16,565 bases of DNA. Origin: JAWLFY01 sp964462125. GTDB taxonomy: Bacteria; Planctomycetota; Planctomycetia; Pirellulales; Pirellulaceae. The DNA is taken from assembly GCA_964462125.1 (NCBI GenBank), contig CAYWXT010000117.1, positions 1 to 16,565 of the forward strand, read 5' to 3'. The notes beneath the pieces were generated by a model. That model was given only the letters and a program-made list of their open reading frames with translations. It was not told the DNA's origin and made no database searches. Of the stretch, positions 7,439-16,089 are shown piece after piece; position 1 is the stretch's first letter; every line of letters begins with the position of its first letter. Position numbers and translations under genes: made by a program.

Positions 7439-10400
7439 TCAGCGAGCGTCGCGAACCTCTTCGGTCGTCTGAAGGTAGCCGAACAGATCGATCACCTCGC
7501 GGTCGCTCAGTTCCCCCAGCAACCCGTCGGGCATCATGGAGACGTCGGCAACCTGGCGCGATTCGATCTGTGACTTGGCAATCGTGACCGGTTCATCCTG
7601 GTTGGCCACTCGCAATTTCAATTGCCGCTCGTTTTCTTCCGCGGGGATGCCGGAATAAACCCGACCGTCATCGGTCAAAACGATCTGCATGCGATAGCCA
7701 TCCTGAATCTCCGCACTGGGCGTCACAATATTGCTGAGCAGGTATTCCAGGTTGCTGCGATTGGCCCCGGTGATGTCGGGACCGACCACGCCCCCGTCGC
7801 CGTGCAGCTTGTGACAGGCATGACAGGATTTACGGAACAGTTCTTTTCCGTGGTTCAAGTCGGCTTCGGCCAGCGTGGCGGGCTTCAACAACTCACGATA
7901 CTTTGCGAGCAACGCCTCCCGATCGGCGTCCAGACTCTCGATCGGCCCCCAGACCTCGACAAACCCGTTCCCCACGACGCGTTGCAGCAACCGCGCCACG
8001 TAGGCGGGGATGTCTGCCCGCGGCACGTCACCCTGCGCGATCGCGCGGGTCAACTCGCGGCCGGAGCGGCTGCGGGAGGCGAGTGCCAACACCGCTTCCA
8101 GACGCTCGTCGCTGTCGAATTCCTCGTAGCGGTCGAGCAATGAATTTGTCAGCCGGTCGTCGCTGTAGTTGGCAGTGGCTCGGATCGCCTCGGCACGGAG
8201 CTCCGGATGGTCGATCAGATTGACAAGCTCCGCAGGCAGCTTCGGATGACGCTGGCCGGCGAGCCCACCGATGGCGTCGCGACGCCTGCTGATATCGGCG
8301 GACTCGTCGCGCAATTGTCTGAACATTTCTTCCGACGCAGCCTGGTCGCCAAACTGCTGGGACAGCTGCAACACGATCTGCCGTGACTCATCGTCGAGTG
8401 ACTCTGCCCTTGCCGTCACTTGGGGCCAAAGCTCGGGAGGCTGTACATCCACCCTCCCTTCCAGGCTGTCGCGCACCCCAAGCAGTAGCTGTTTCGTGTT
8501 TGGTGATTGCACGTCGGCCCTGTCCAGGACCGACGTGAGCACCGGATGCAACTTTCCATCACTGGACAAACGCCGCGCGACGTGTCGGGACAACGTGGAA
8601 ATTTCGGAACCAGCGGCGAGCTTCAGCGAGGCTTCCGGCGCATCGACCACCAACGGTTCCAATCCGAACCAGATCATCTTCGGCAGGTTGTGATCGGTCG
8701 CGTCCTGCTCGTGTCCGACCAATCCTTGCAGTACCCCCCAGCGGCCTTCAGGATCGATCCGCTGCACCGCCGCCGCGAGATACAGGCGAACCACGGGGGA
8801 GGGATCGTTCGCGGCCATCGAGGCAAATCGTGTTGTGACCGACTCTCCCGGATCGCCGTCCTCACAGAGCAACTGGATCGCCCAGCCGCGAACGTATTCG
8901 GCCTCGTCGTCGAGCGCCGCGACAAGCTGCCGAGCGCTGAGGTTTCCGGTCACGTGCAGGCCCCACATCGCGCGCAATCGTTGCGGCGTGTCGATCTCGC
9001 TGGCAAACATTTCTTGCAGCGCCGTGAGGGCGGCGGGATCGATCGGGCGGTCGGTCGCCCGGTGCTGCAAAATCACCCGCGCACGACGGGCATGCCAGGC
9101 ACTGTCGACCTGCTGCAGGTCGACGAGCTGGTGGTCGTTGAGCGACTGCAGATCATCGTATCGGTGAGAAAAATCGACGGCACCGGACTGCTCGGGGGTA
9201 ACGCGAAAGATCCGCCCGGTCCCCTTGTGCAACACCTCCATCCCGCAGATGTCCGCGTCGTGCCAATCGAGCACGTAGAGGCCTCCTTCGGGACCGATCT
9301 CGACACTGAACCCAATCCACTGGGCATTGTTGGCGAGCAAGAAATCGTCGCCATGGTGGCCGACGAACCCGGAACCTTGCGGTTGCAGGACGTCGGTCAG
9401 CACCGCGTGTTCGTGAATGTTGGCCATGAAGATCTGACCCCGATAACGATCCGGAAAGGCGTCGGAGAGGTAGACCCGGGCGCCGCCGTGGGCGGAGCGA
9501 TGACGGTGGTCGGCAATCGTTTTGATGTCGTCGTAGACGTGCGGATTGAAATGCGTTCCGCCTTGACGGTGATAAATGCCACCAGGAATCACGTGCCACA
9601 AGTGCGGGATCACACAGGCGGTGATGAACAGTTGGCCGTGTTCGTCGTAGTCGATTCCCCAGGGGTTGCTGAAGCCATGCGCGACCACTTCGAAGCGGTC
9701 CTTCGTCGGGTGATACCGCCACACGCCGCCGTTGATCGGCTGAGTCGGCCCGTCGAACTCGATCTCCTCGGGAAAGGGTTCACCGGGGCGATAGATGCGA
9801 CCGTCCCCCGCCGGCTTGCCGACATTGGAGGGCGTGGCGTAACCCTGCAAGCCGTACAGCCAACCATCGGGTCCCCAGTGAAAGCTGTTCAGCGTCTCAT
9901 GGCGGTCGCGGATTCCCCAACCGGTAAGCCGGACTTCGGCTTGTTCCAAATCGGCCCGGTCGTCGCCGTCCCGATCGGGTAGGAACAGCAGGTTCGGCGG
10001 CGCCCCGAGCCAAAGTCCTCCGAAGCCAACGGCCATGGCGGCAGGAAATGGAATCCCTTCCGCAAACACGGTCCGTTCGTCAGCGACCCCGTCGCCATCG
10101 GTGTCTTCGAGAATCAGAATGCGGCTGTCGCCCGATCCGGAAAAGCCAGTGGTACGGTTTTCATAGTCGCGGTTTTCCGCGACCCACATCCGGCCGCGAT
10201 CGTCCCAACAGAACGCCATCGGTTGGGTGATCATCGGTTCGGAAGCGAATACATTGGTGTTGAATCCCTCTTCGACCGTCATCGCTTCGACGGCCGCTTC
10301 AGGGGTCAAGAACTTCGCGCCGCGTCCCTCTTCGCGGGCGATGTTCCATTGAACCGACGTTCGCGATTGGCCGGAGAATTCCGACCAGCGTTCGGTCAGC

Positions 10401-11311
10401 TCGACATCGTTCAGCGTGCCGGTGTAGACCAGCAAGCGGTGGCGGAATCCAGCGCTGCTGTCGGCGGGAATGGTCCAATCCCCTGACCTCGCCGGTGCCG
10501 GTCCGACCCCGAATTGGCCATCAACCCGCCAGGGGAGTGGATAACCCGGGTTGCTGGGGTGATCGAAGATCGCGACGTGCGCGAGATCGTCGCGAGAATC
10601 GACCTGCATCCCGACATCAACCCAGACCGCTCGCTGGCCCTCGGCGCGCTGGTCCGACTGCCGGGCGCTGTTGACCACCTCGGCCTCCATCCCCTCGCGC
10701 CACGGCATTCGCAAAAACAGCCCGCCGTAGTCGTCGCGCCCGATGGTGACGTCGACCCGGGCGTCCCCAGTCCACTGCAAATCGAGCACGTAGCTCTCTT
10801 CCTGCAACCGCAATGTCCAGATTTGGGACTCGCGAAGAATCGGTGTGCCATTTTCGTCAAGCAGGTCATACACGGTCTGCCATTGAACCGAGTCCGATGG
10901 CGATTCCGCCTCGCCGCGCAAGACCGACACCGAGACTCGCCGCCAATGATCAGAGCCGGGGTGATGGAAATAGTCTCGCCCGTTGACGCGGGTAAAGCCC
11001 CAGAACAGCCCGGTTTGGTGCCGATGATGCTCTGGTTGGACCTCGGTCAGTACACCGTTGCCGTCGGGGGCGACGATCGGATGAAGATAGGGACGAAAGT
11101 CAGCGCGAGTGACCTGGGTCAGCAGTGGCGTCTCTTCCCCCGACCGAACCACCGAGACCGTCTCCGACTCGGCATCGAACGACGCGCGAAGCGCCGCGTC
11201 CGAATCGTCGGCCGAAACACTGGCAGAATCGTTCAGGGCGCCAACGATGCCAAATGCTGCCAGCAGCATTCGCGTCCACGAGGGGCGGGTCCAGTTGCGA
11301 CGTCGAAACAT
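7439..11311 (-). CDS. Exported PmoA-like / PVC-type dehydrogenase / haem-binding CxxCH fusion protein
   Basis: A 1290-residue protein with a signal peptide (hydrophobic residues about 15-34, ending SVSADD). Residues about 38-320 look like a PmoA/DUF6807 domain, including HHRHQTGLFWGF near 95-106. Residues about 340-710 match the Pirellula/Verrucomicrobium 'membrane-bound dehydrogenase' beta-propeller (EGFNTNVFASEP, WVAENRDY, ILEDTDGDGVAD, NGGVWRYHP, SNPWGID, YVLDWHDADICG). Residues about 720-1130 are HEAT-like helical pairs. Residues about 1140-1285 are the Planctomycete haem domain with CHACH at 1163-1167 and a likely axial Met at 1259 or 1260 in SMMPDG. The family is thought to pass electrons from periplasmic oxidation of sugars or similar compounds to the haem; the substrate is unknown. 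The start has no obvious Shine-Dalgarno. A 17-bp tandem duplication lies 15-48 bases upstream. It is convergent with the sulfatase at 5850. Confidence 0.93.
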   Translation of the reverse strand: MFRRRNWTRPSWTRMLLAAFGIVGALNDSASVSADDSDAALRASFDAESETVSVVRSGEETPLLTQVTRADFRPYLHPIVAPDGNGVLTEVQPEHHRHQTGLFWGFTRVNGRDYFHHPGSDHWRRVSVSVLRGEAESPSDSVQWQTVYDLLDENGTPILRESQIWTLRLQEESYVLDLQWTGDARVDVTIGRDDYGGLFLRMPWREGMEAEVVNSARQSDQRAEGQRAVWVDVGMQVDSRDDLAHVAIFDHPSNPGYPLPWRVDGQFGVGPAPARSGDWTIPADSSAGFRHRLLVYTGTLNDVELTERWSEFSGQSRTSVQWNIAREEGRGAKFLTPEAAVEAMTVEEGFNTNVFASEPMITQPMAFCWDDRGRMWVAENRDYENRTTGFSGSGDSRILILEDTDGDGVADERTVFAEGIPFPAAMAVGFGGLWLGAPPNLLFLPDRDGDDRADLEQAEVRLTGWGIRDRHETLNSFHWGPDGWLYGLQGYATPSNVGKPAGDGRIYRPGEPFPEEIEFDGPTQPINGGVWRYHPTKDRFEVVAHGFSNPWGIDYDEHGQLFITACVIPHLWHVIPGGIYHRQGGTHFNPHVYDDIKTIADHRHRSAHGGARVYLSDAFPDRYRGQIFMANIHEHAVLTDVLQPQGSGFVGHHGDDFLLANNAQWIGFSVEIGPEGGLYVLDWHDADICGMEVLHKGTGRIFRVTPEQSGAVDFSHRYDDLQSLNDHQLVDLQQVDSAWHARRARVILQHRATDRPIDPAALTALQEMFASEIDTPQRLRAMWGLHVTGNLSARQLVAALDDEAEYVRGWAIQLLCEDGDPGESVTTRFASMAANDPSPVVRLYLAAAVQRIDPEGRWGVLQGLVGHEQDATDHNLPKMIWFGLEPLVVDAPEASLKLAAGSEISTLSRHVARRLSSDGKLHPVLTSVLDRADVQSPNTKQLLLGVRDSLEGRVDVQPPELWPQVTARAESLDDESRQIVLQLSQQFGDQAASEEMFRQLRDESADISRRRDAIGGLAGQRHPKLPAELVNLIDHPELRAEAIRATANYSDDRLTNSLLDRYEEFDSDERLEAVLALASRSRSGRELTRAIAQGDVPRADIPAYVARLLQRVVGNGFVEVWGPIESLDADREALLAKYRELLKPATLAEADLNHGKELFRKSCHACHKLHGDGGVVGPDITGANRSNLEYLLSNIVTPSAEIQDGYRMQIVLTDDGRVYSGIPAEENERQLKLRVANQDEPVTIAKSQIESRQVADVSMMPDGLLGELSDREVIDLFGYLQTTEEVRDAR

Positions 11312-11325
11312 GGGCAGAAACTTGG

Positions 11326-11359
11326 TCTTCAGGTACGGGAAATCTTCAGGTACGGGAAA
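11326..11359 (-). repeat. Exact 17-bp tandem duplication upstream of the PmoA/cytochrome gene
   Basis: On the minus strand the 17-mer TTTCCCGTACCTGAAGA occurs twice without a gap (11359-11343 and 11342-11326). The pair ends 14 bases before the ATG at 11311, so it probably lies in the 5' leader or core promoter. The copies are identical, which suggests either a recent duplication or selection for two binding sites. Confidence 0.9.
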
Positions 11360-11372
11360 GTTGAATGGGGAA

Positions 11373-11378
11373 AGTATA
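11373..11378 (-). promoter_or_regulatory. Possible -10 element for the gene at 7439-11311
   Basis: The minus strand reads TATACT here, a 5 of 6 match to the -10 consensus, about 60 bases before the ATG at 11311. I see no good -35 at the right distance. If used, the transcript would start just upstream of the 17-bp duplication and carry both copies in its leader. Confidence 0.3.
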
Positions 11379-11403
11379 ACACCGCCTCCCGCATCACGGC
11401 GCG

Positions 11404-11446
11404 TGAACCGTCGGGCGAGCGACCACGCGGAAGTCCGGACGGTTCA
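11404..11446 (-). terminator. Inverted repeat just after argJ, possible terminator
   Basis: TGAACCGTC (11404-11412) and GACGGTTCA (11438-11446) are perfect 9-bp inverted arms; one mismatch further in, two more G-C pairs follow. The loop is about 19 bases. It begins 2 bases after the argJ stop on the minus strand. No T-run follows on that strand, so it is not a classical intrinsic terminator; it may protect the mRNA end or be coincidental. Confidence 0.4.
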
Positions 11447-11448
11447 AC

Positions 11449-12657
11449 TCACGTGGTGTATTCGGCATTGAAGGCGACATAGGCGGTGGTCAGGTCGCTG
11501 GCCCAGCGTGTTGCCGTGCCCGGGCCGGTCCCAACGGTCAGTTCGAGCTTCACCTCGCGGGTTTGCTTCATTTGCTCGCTCAGTGCCTGGGCGTCGAACG
11601 GAAGCGGGCTGCCTTGCTCGTAAATTGAAACGCCGAGTATCTTCAAACCGACCTGGTCCGGCTCGATCGTCGCCTTGGAGTAACCGGCCGCTGAGACGAC
11701 GCGTCCCCAGTTTGGATCGGCCCCGGTGATCGCGGTCTTGACCAGGGGGCTCGCTGCGACGGTGGAAGCGATTTGGTCGGCGTCCTGATCGTTGGCGGCC
11801 CCCGCGACGTGGAGTTCAAAGAAGTGTTCCGCCCCTTCGCCGTCGGCGACGATTTGCTTGGCCAGAGCGACCGATGCGTCGGTCAGAGAGGCGGTTAGAT
11901 TTTGCAAGGAGGCGCCGGACAGCGGTGTTCCCTGGCCACTGGAGAGCAACAGCAGCGTGTCATTGGTGCTGGTGTGCCCGTCGACACTGATTCGGTTGAA
12001 ACTGGCGTCGGCAACGTCGGTCAGGATTTCTTGCGCTGTCGCGGGCAACAATGGGGCATCGGTCACGATCACCGCCAGCATGGTCGCCATGTTCGGAGCG
12101 ATCATTCCCGCCCCCTTGGCCATCGCGGCGACTCGGCAACTCACCTCGCCGCACTGGACGGTTCGCAAGGCGGTCTTGCGATCGACATCGGTGGTCCGGA
12201 TCGCCTCGGCGGCGGCGTTGAATGCGGCCCCCCCGGAGGCCAAGGCCGCGTGAGCATCGCGGATCCCCTGTTCGATGCGTTTCATTGGTAACGGTTGTCC
12301 GATCACACCTGTGCTCATCACCAGCACGTCGCTGGCGTCGCAGCCGACCAACTCCGCAACTTGCGCCGTCATCGCCTCGGCATCCGCGATTCCGGCCTTG
12401 CCGGTACAGGCGTTCGCGTTTCCACTGTTGGCGACGACCGCACGGATCGTCGCCGACGGGGTGCGGGAACGACTGAGGAGGACCGGGGCGGCCACAATCT
12501 GATTGCGGGTGTATACCGCTGCCGCCACCAGCGGTTGCTCGGCGACGATCAGTGATAGGTCTGGTTTGCCGCTCGGCTTGATGCCACAGGCGACACCGGC
12601 AAACCGAAATCCGTTCGGAAGTTGTGGGTCGGCGTCCGGCGGAGATTGAGCAGTCAT
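11449..12657 (-). CDS. argJ: Bifunctional glutamate N-acetyltransferase / amino-acid acetyltransferase
   Basis: ArgJ transfers the acetyl group from N-acetylornithine to glutamate and, in bifunctional forms, can also make N-acetylglutamate from acetyl-CoA, so it serves the cyclic arginine pathway in the cytoplasm. The 402-residue length is normal. Visible landmarks are GFRFAGVACGIKPSG near the N-terminus, NSGNANACTG, and the self-cleavage block KGAGMIAPNMATMLA with nucleophile Thr192, where the precursor splits into alpha and beta chains. The C-terminus ends in AYVAFNAEYTT, as is common in this family. The frame stays open upstream to an ATG at 12753, but those 32 extra residues are unlike the family and would leave only 18 bases to the divergent ABC gene, so ATG 12657 is preferred. 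It lacks a clear Shine-Dalgarno. No other arginine gene is in the window. Confidence 0.95.
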   Translation of the reverse strand: MTAQSPPDADPQLPNGFRFAGVACGIKPSGKPDLSLIVAEQPLVAAAVYTRNQIVAAPVLLSRSRTPSATIRAVVANSGNANACTGKAGIADAEAMTAQVAELVGCDASDVLVMSTGVIGQPLPMKRIEQGIRDAHAALASGGAAFNAAAEAIRTTDVDRKTALRTVQCGEVSCRVAAMAKGAGMIAPNMATMLAVIVTDAPLLPATAQEILTDVADASFNRISVDGHTSTNDTLLLLSSGQGTPLSGASLQNLTASLTDASVALAKQIVADGEGAEHFFELHVAGAANDQDADQIASTVAASPLVKTAITGADPNWGRVVSAAGYSKATIEPDQVGLKILGVSIYEQGSPLPFDAQALSEQMKQTREVKLELTVGTGPGTATRWASDLTTAYVAFNAEYTT

Positions 12658-12771
12658 GGGAGGCGGGGGCGTCAGGGGACGATCAAGGAACGCACGTTGC
12701 AGTCGTCTACTGTTCCCGCTTTGCCAATCGGTGACAATCACCCATATCCCCACGCCACCTCGAGGACCACG

Positions 12772-13800
12772 GTGACTGACGTTTCCTTTCGCACCGACGC
12801 TGATGCTGATGCTGATGCCGAGAACCGGGGCGGCCTGGCCGAAGGGGAGGACCGTGCGGCGATCGAAACTTGGGGGCTGAGTAAACGTTACGGTTCGTTC
12901 GATGCTTTGGCCGATTGCTCGTTGCGGGTTCGCGAGGGTGAAATCTTCGGGCTGCTCGGCCCCAATGGCGCGGGGAAGACAACCCTGCTGCGGCTATGGC
13001 TGGGGTTCCTGCACCCGACCTCGGGACGCTGTGAACTGACCGGGATCGATCCGCTTATCGATGGCGTCGCCGTTCGCCGACGGGTCGCTTATTTGCCTGG
13101 TGACGCCCGATTGCCGACGCACATGAACGGCCGCGGCGTGCTCCGTTTTTTTTCTGATTTGCACCCGAAAGGGGACCTGGCGCGAAGCCAGCAGGTGGCG
13201 GATCGACTGGAGCTCGACCTCCGCCGCCGCGTCGCCTTCATGTCCACCGGGATGCGGCAGAAACTCGCCCTTGCAGTCGTGTTCGGAATCCGAACGCCGC
13301 TGCTGGTCCTGGATGAACCGACCACCAATCTCGATCCGACGGTTCGCAGCGAGGTGCTGGACCTGGTCCGGGAGGCCCAGGAGGGAGGCCGTACCATTGT
13401 GCTGTCGTCGCATGTGCTCAGCGAGATCGAACAGAGCTGCGGCCGGGTGGCGTTCCTCCGCCGCGGGCGACTGGCCCACCAGTTGGTGATGTCGGATCTG
13501 TTCCAACGTCACCGGGTCACCGGCCGAGCGGCAACGGCGGACATCGCCGTCCCGCCACCGCTGGCCGACCGCGTCACGGTGCGACCGGTCCCGCCACGGG
13601 CGAAAGCCGATGCGGGAAACGCGTCCGCAGGGAATTCACGTGCGGGCGAACGGGTGCCGGTGCAGATCGACACGTCGGGCGATCTCGCCCCGCTGTTGGC
13701 ATGGCTCGATTCGTTGAAACTGGAACAGCTCCGGATCGAACCTTTAGGATTGCGCGCCGTCTATGACGCCGTCCACTTCGGCGAGGAGGTGGCGGTTTGA
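12772..13800 (+). CDS. ABC transporter ATP-binding protein (ABC-2 exporter type)
   Basis: A 342-residue cytoplasmic ATPase that should power the permease encoded next. Counting from the GTG at 12772, the Walker A motif GPNGAGKTT is at 63-71, the signature MSTGMRQKL begins at 157 (STGM in place of the common SGGM), Walker B LLVLDEP is at 177-183, and the H-loop His is 214. After the ATPase core comes an Ala/Gly-rich linker and a C-terminal domain ending in LGLRAVYDAVHFGEE, typical of this exporter class. GTG 12772 is chosen because GAGGA precedes it by 5 bases and the protein then begins just before the ABC fold; the frame is open further upstream, but that would overlap argJ. Residues 9-16 are four Asp-Ala pairs encoded by a hexanucleotide repeat. 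The cargo is not evident. Confidence 0.93.
   Translation: MTDVSFRTDADADADAENRGGLAEGEDRAAIETWGLSKRYGSFDALADCSLRVREGEIFGLLGPNGAGKTTLLRLWLGFLHPTSGRCELTGIDPLIDGVAVRRRVAYLPGDARLPTHMNGRGVLRFFSDLHPKGDLARSQQVADRLELDLRRRVAFMSTGMRQKLALAVVFGIRTPLLVLDEPTTNLDPTVRSEVLDLVREAQEGGRTIVLSSHVLSEIEQSCGRVAFLRRGRLAHQLVMSDLFQRHRVTGRAATADIAVPPPLADRVTVRPVPPRAKADAGNASAGNSRAGERVPVQIDTSGDLAPLLAWLDSLKLEQLRIEPLGLRAVYDAVHFGEEVAV
12796..12819 (+). repeat. Hexanucleotide repeat coding Asp-Ala pairs in the ABC ATPase N-terminus
   Basis: Four in-frame units of the form GAY GCN encode Asp-Ala four times (residues 9-16), followed by Glu. Three of the units differ only at wobble positions. The stretch lies in the non-conserved leader before the ATPase fold, so length changes in whole units should be tolerated. 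Confidence 0.75.
13784..13790 (+). promoter_or_regulatory. Full-consensus Shine-Dalgarno for the ABC permease
   Basis: AGGAGGT, 6 bases before the TTG at 13797, lies inside the last codons of the ATPase gene. It fixes the non-ATG start and implies coupled translation. Confidence 0.7.
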
Positions 13801-14762
13801 TCGATCGGGTGATGGTCCGCAAATATGCCGGCCAGTCGTCGCTGCTGTTCGTTGCCCTTGGCGCCGCCCTGTTTGCCTTTGCCTGGATTCGGGTATGGGT
13901 GGTCAAGCTGCTCGACATGGGCCAGTTTCAAACGGTTTTGGAGCAGTTCCGGGACTTTGAAAAGCTTGCTCCGATCGAATTCGAGGCGATGCTTACCTAT
14001 CCCGGGCGGGTCGGGATGACGTTCGATGAACCGGTTGTGATTTTGTGCACCGTTGTCTGGTGCATTTCACGGGGAAGCGATGTCGTCAGCGGGGAGCTGA
14101 ACCGGGGGACACTGGAGATGCTGCTGGCCCAGCCGATCAGCCGCGCCCGTTTGCTGGTCTCACACGCGACGGTCAGTATCATCGGCTTGGCGCTGCTGGC
14201 GATGCTGCTCTGGGGCGGGATCACCGCCGGGGTCTACGCGACGACGGTGGAGGAGACCAGCCCGCCGCCGAGTATGCGGATTCCGCTTCTCGATATCGAG
14301 CTGCCCTTGGGGGTGGGCGAAGCCACGGTGCAGCGGGTACCGATGCGGGAGCGGGTGGACGTCCGCACCTACGCCGCCTCCGTGTTTCACCTGTTCGCCT
14401 TCGGCTTCTTTCTGCTCGGCCTGTCGTCGATGTTCAGCGCCTTCGATCGGTATCGCTGGCGGACGATCGGCGCCGTTGTTGCCATCTATGTGCTGCAGTT
14501 GGTGATGTTCGGCCTGGGGAAGGCGGCCGAGACATTGAGCTGGTTACAGTCGTTGACGTTCTTTACCTGCTACAAGCCTCAACAGATGACGTCGCTGGTC
14601 GGTGAAAGTGGACTGGCGGCCCCCTGGAGCTTGGTGGAAACGTTGCCCGACGCAATGTTTCCGCCGCTGGTCTACCCGTTATTTCTGCTCGCGATGGGGA
14701 CGGTGGCGTACATGATCGCCGCTTGGCAGTTCGTCCGACGCGACCTTCCCGCCCCGCTCTGA
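13797..14762 (+). CDS. ABC-2 type transporter permease
   Basis: A 321-residue inner-membrane protein with about six hydrophobic segments (roughly residues 14-36, 74-92, 122-147, 193-213, 221-241 and 288-312). Between the second and third, the cytoplasmic stretch SGELNRGTLEMLLAQPISRA is typical of ABC-2 permeases and likely couples to the ATPase. A loop of about 45 residues between segments 3 and 4 (about 148-192) probably faces the periplasm. The TTG start overlaps the ATPase stop codon (TTGA) and has a full-consensus Shine-Dalgarno, so the two genes form an operon with coupled translation; an ATG five codons later has poorer spacing. What is exported cannot be told from the sequence. The gene ends 34 bases from the convergent dehydrogenase. 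Confidence 0.9.
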   Translation: MIDRVMVRKYAGQSSLLFVALGAALFAFAWIRVWVVKLLDMGQFQTVLEQFRDFEKLAPIEFEAMLTYPGRVGMTFDEPVVILCTVVWCISRGSDVVSGELNRGTLEMLLAQPISRARLLVSHATVSIIGLALLAMLLWGGITAGVYATTVEETSPPPSMRIPLLDIELPLGVGEATVQRVPMRERVDVRTYAASVFHLFAFGFFLLGLSSMFSAFDRYRWRTIGAVVAIYVLQLVMFGLGKAAETLSWLQSLTFFTCYKPQQMTSLVGESGLAAPWSLVETLPDAMFPPLVYPLFLLAMGTVAYMIAAWQFVRRDLPAPL

Positions 14763-14796
14763 TCACGGTGGGTTAGGTCGGTACGCCACGGCCAAG

Positions 14797-15834
14797 CTAA
14801 CGGCCCGGCTGAACAACAACTTTCATCTGGTCAGGATCGCCGGCATAGAGCCGTTGGAACCACTGCGGGCCGTCCGACAAGCCGATTTTGGTGGTGATTA
14901 GCGGCGCAACATTAATGATCCCGCGGGCCATCAGGTCAATGCATTGGGGATACTCGCCGTTGCAGCCACAGGTTCCCTGCAGTGAGATCTCACGGGTCAC
15001 CACCGATTGCAGCGGCAGCTCGATCGTGGGCGAAACGTTGCCGACCAGTGTGACGTGTCCCCCTTTGCAGACCGATTCGATCGCCGTCTTGACCGTGGGG
15101 GTCGCCCCGACGACTTCGAAGGCGATGTCAGCACCGCGACCGCCTGTCATTTCCCGAATGGCTTCCACCGGATCGCACTGGTCGGCACGCAGCGTGTCGG
15201 TGGCGCCGAGTTCCTTTGCGGCAGCCAGCCGCTTGTCGTTCAGATCGACCGCGATGATTCGCGAGGCGCCCGCCGCCCGGGCGGCTTGCAGGGTCAGCAA
15301 TCCGATCATGCCGGAACCGACGACGACGGCGGTGTCCCCCAAAGTCACCGGAGTGACGTTCGCCGCATGCACCGCGACTGACACCGCTTCGACGAGCGCG
15401 GCATGTTCGAAAGCCAGCGCATCAGGCAAGCGGTAGACAATCCGCCGAGGGACACTGATCCGTTCAGCGAACGCCCCGTGCCGCCGGTACTCGCCGCAAG
15501 AGACCCCAAGGACCATTCGGTGGTCGCACAGGTTCGCTTTCCCGGCTCGGCAGAAATCACAGCGACCGCAGGAGACCATCGAGTCAAACGTGACGCGGGT
15601 TCCCTCCGGCAGGTCATCGACATTGGCACCGGTCGCGACGACGGTCCCGGCAGCTTCGTGTCCCATCACCAGCGGTGGGATCCGCCGCCCGGTGCTGCCA
15701 TCGTAACCGTGAATGTCGCTGCCACAGATGCCGCACGCCTCGACCTGGATCAAGACGTCATCGGGTCCGACCTCCGGCTCATCGACGTCGGTGACTTCCA
15801 TCTGCTTGTATTCGGTCAGCAACAACGCTTTCAT
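14797..15834 (-). CDS. Zinc-dependent medium-chain alcohol/polyol dehydrogenase
   Basis: A 345-residue cytoplasmic oxidoreductase of the sorbitol/threonine/galactitol-phosphate dehydrogenase group, oxidising a secondary alcohol with NAD. Catalytic zinc ligands are visible as Cys37 (in CGICGSD), His59-Glu60 (in GHE) and probably Glu149; the structural zinc is held by Cys89, Cys92, Cys95 and Cys103. The Rossmann motif is GSGMIG at 173-178, and Asp197 at the end of the second strand (IIAVD) indicates NAD rather than NADP. The substrate is not determined. ATG 15834 gives the family-typical start MKALLLTEY; an in-frame ATG 18 codons upstream would add residues unlike the family. The ribosome site is weak. 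It is convergent with the ABC permease and divergent from the YjbQ gene, so it is probably transcribed alone. Confidence 0.92.
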   Translation of the reverse strand: MKALLLTEYKQMEVTDVDEPEVGPDDVLIQVEACGICGSDIHGYDGSTGRRIPPLVMGHEAAGTVVATGANVDDLPEGTRVTFDSMVSCGRCDFCRAGKANLCDHRMVLGVSCGEYRRHGAFAERISVPRRIVYRLPDALAFEHAALVEAVSVAVHAANVTPVTLGDTAVVVGSGMIGLLTLQAARAAGASRIIAVDLNDKRLAAAKELGATDTLRADQCDPVEAIREMTGGRGADIAFEVVGATPTVKTAIESVCKGGHVTLVGNVSPTIELPLQSVVTREISLQGTCGCNGEYPQCIDLMARGIINVAPLITTKIGLSDGPQWFQRLYAGDPDQMKVVVQPGR

Positions 15835-16089
15835 GGTGAGCTTCGCTAGAGGGGGGAGGGGAAGTTGGATTAACCCGCATTTCACCACATGGAGCTCGGA
15901 CTGGCGAGGGTGCGGACGGTAGTGAAGTTCGAAATGACGAGGCGACCATCATCGGAAAAGCACCAGCGTGGCGGCCGCGATACCAACGGCCAGGAACACA
16001 ATGCAGCCGCCAGGTCTCGGCACCCGTGCCGCGCGACTCGCCCCACCGTCGACTCGTAGTCGGTTGGCGAGAGCAATATTTGTTTTCCG
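15835..16089. other. Intergenic region between dehydrogenase and yjbQ, no clear feature
   Basis: This 255-base divergent gap must hold promoters for both flanking genes, but I cannot point to a convincing -35/-10 pair. It contains two small dyads, CGGCACCCGTGCCG (16015-16028) and CGACTCGTAGTCG (16050-16062). A minus-strand frame that crosses it (16341-15949) ends in a hydrophobic tail but is antisense to yjbQ and is not called. Confidence 0.4.

Noticed and set aside
8507..9982. Plus-strand open frame of 491 codons inside the large cytochrome gene
   Set aside because: Antisense to the conserved propeller and HEAT domains, with no recognisable motif.
12658..12753. Upstream 32-codon extension of argJ from the ATG at 12753
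   Set aside because: The added residues are unlike ArgJ N-termini and would leave almost no room for the divergent promoters of argJ and the ABC operon.
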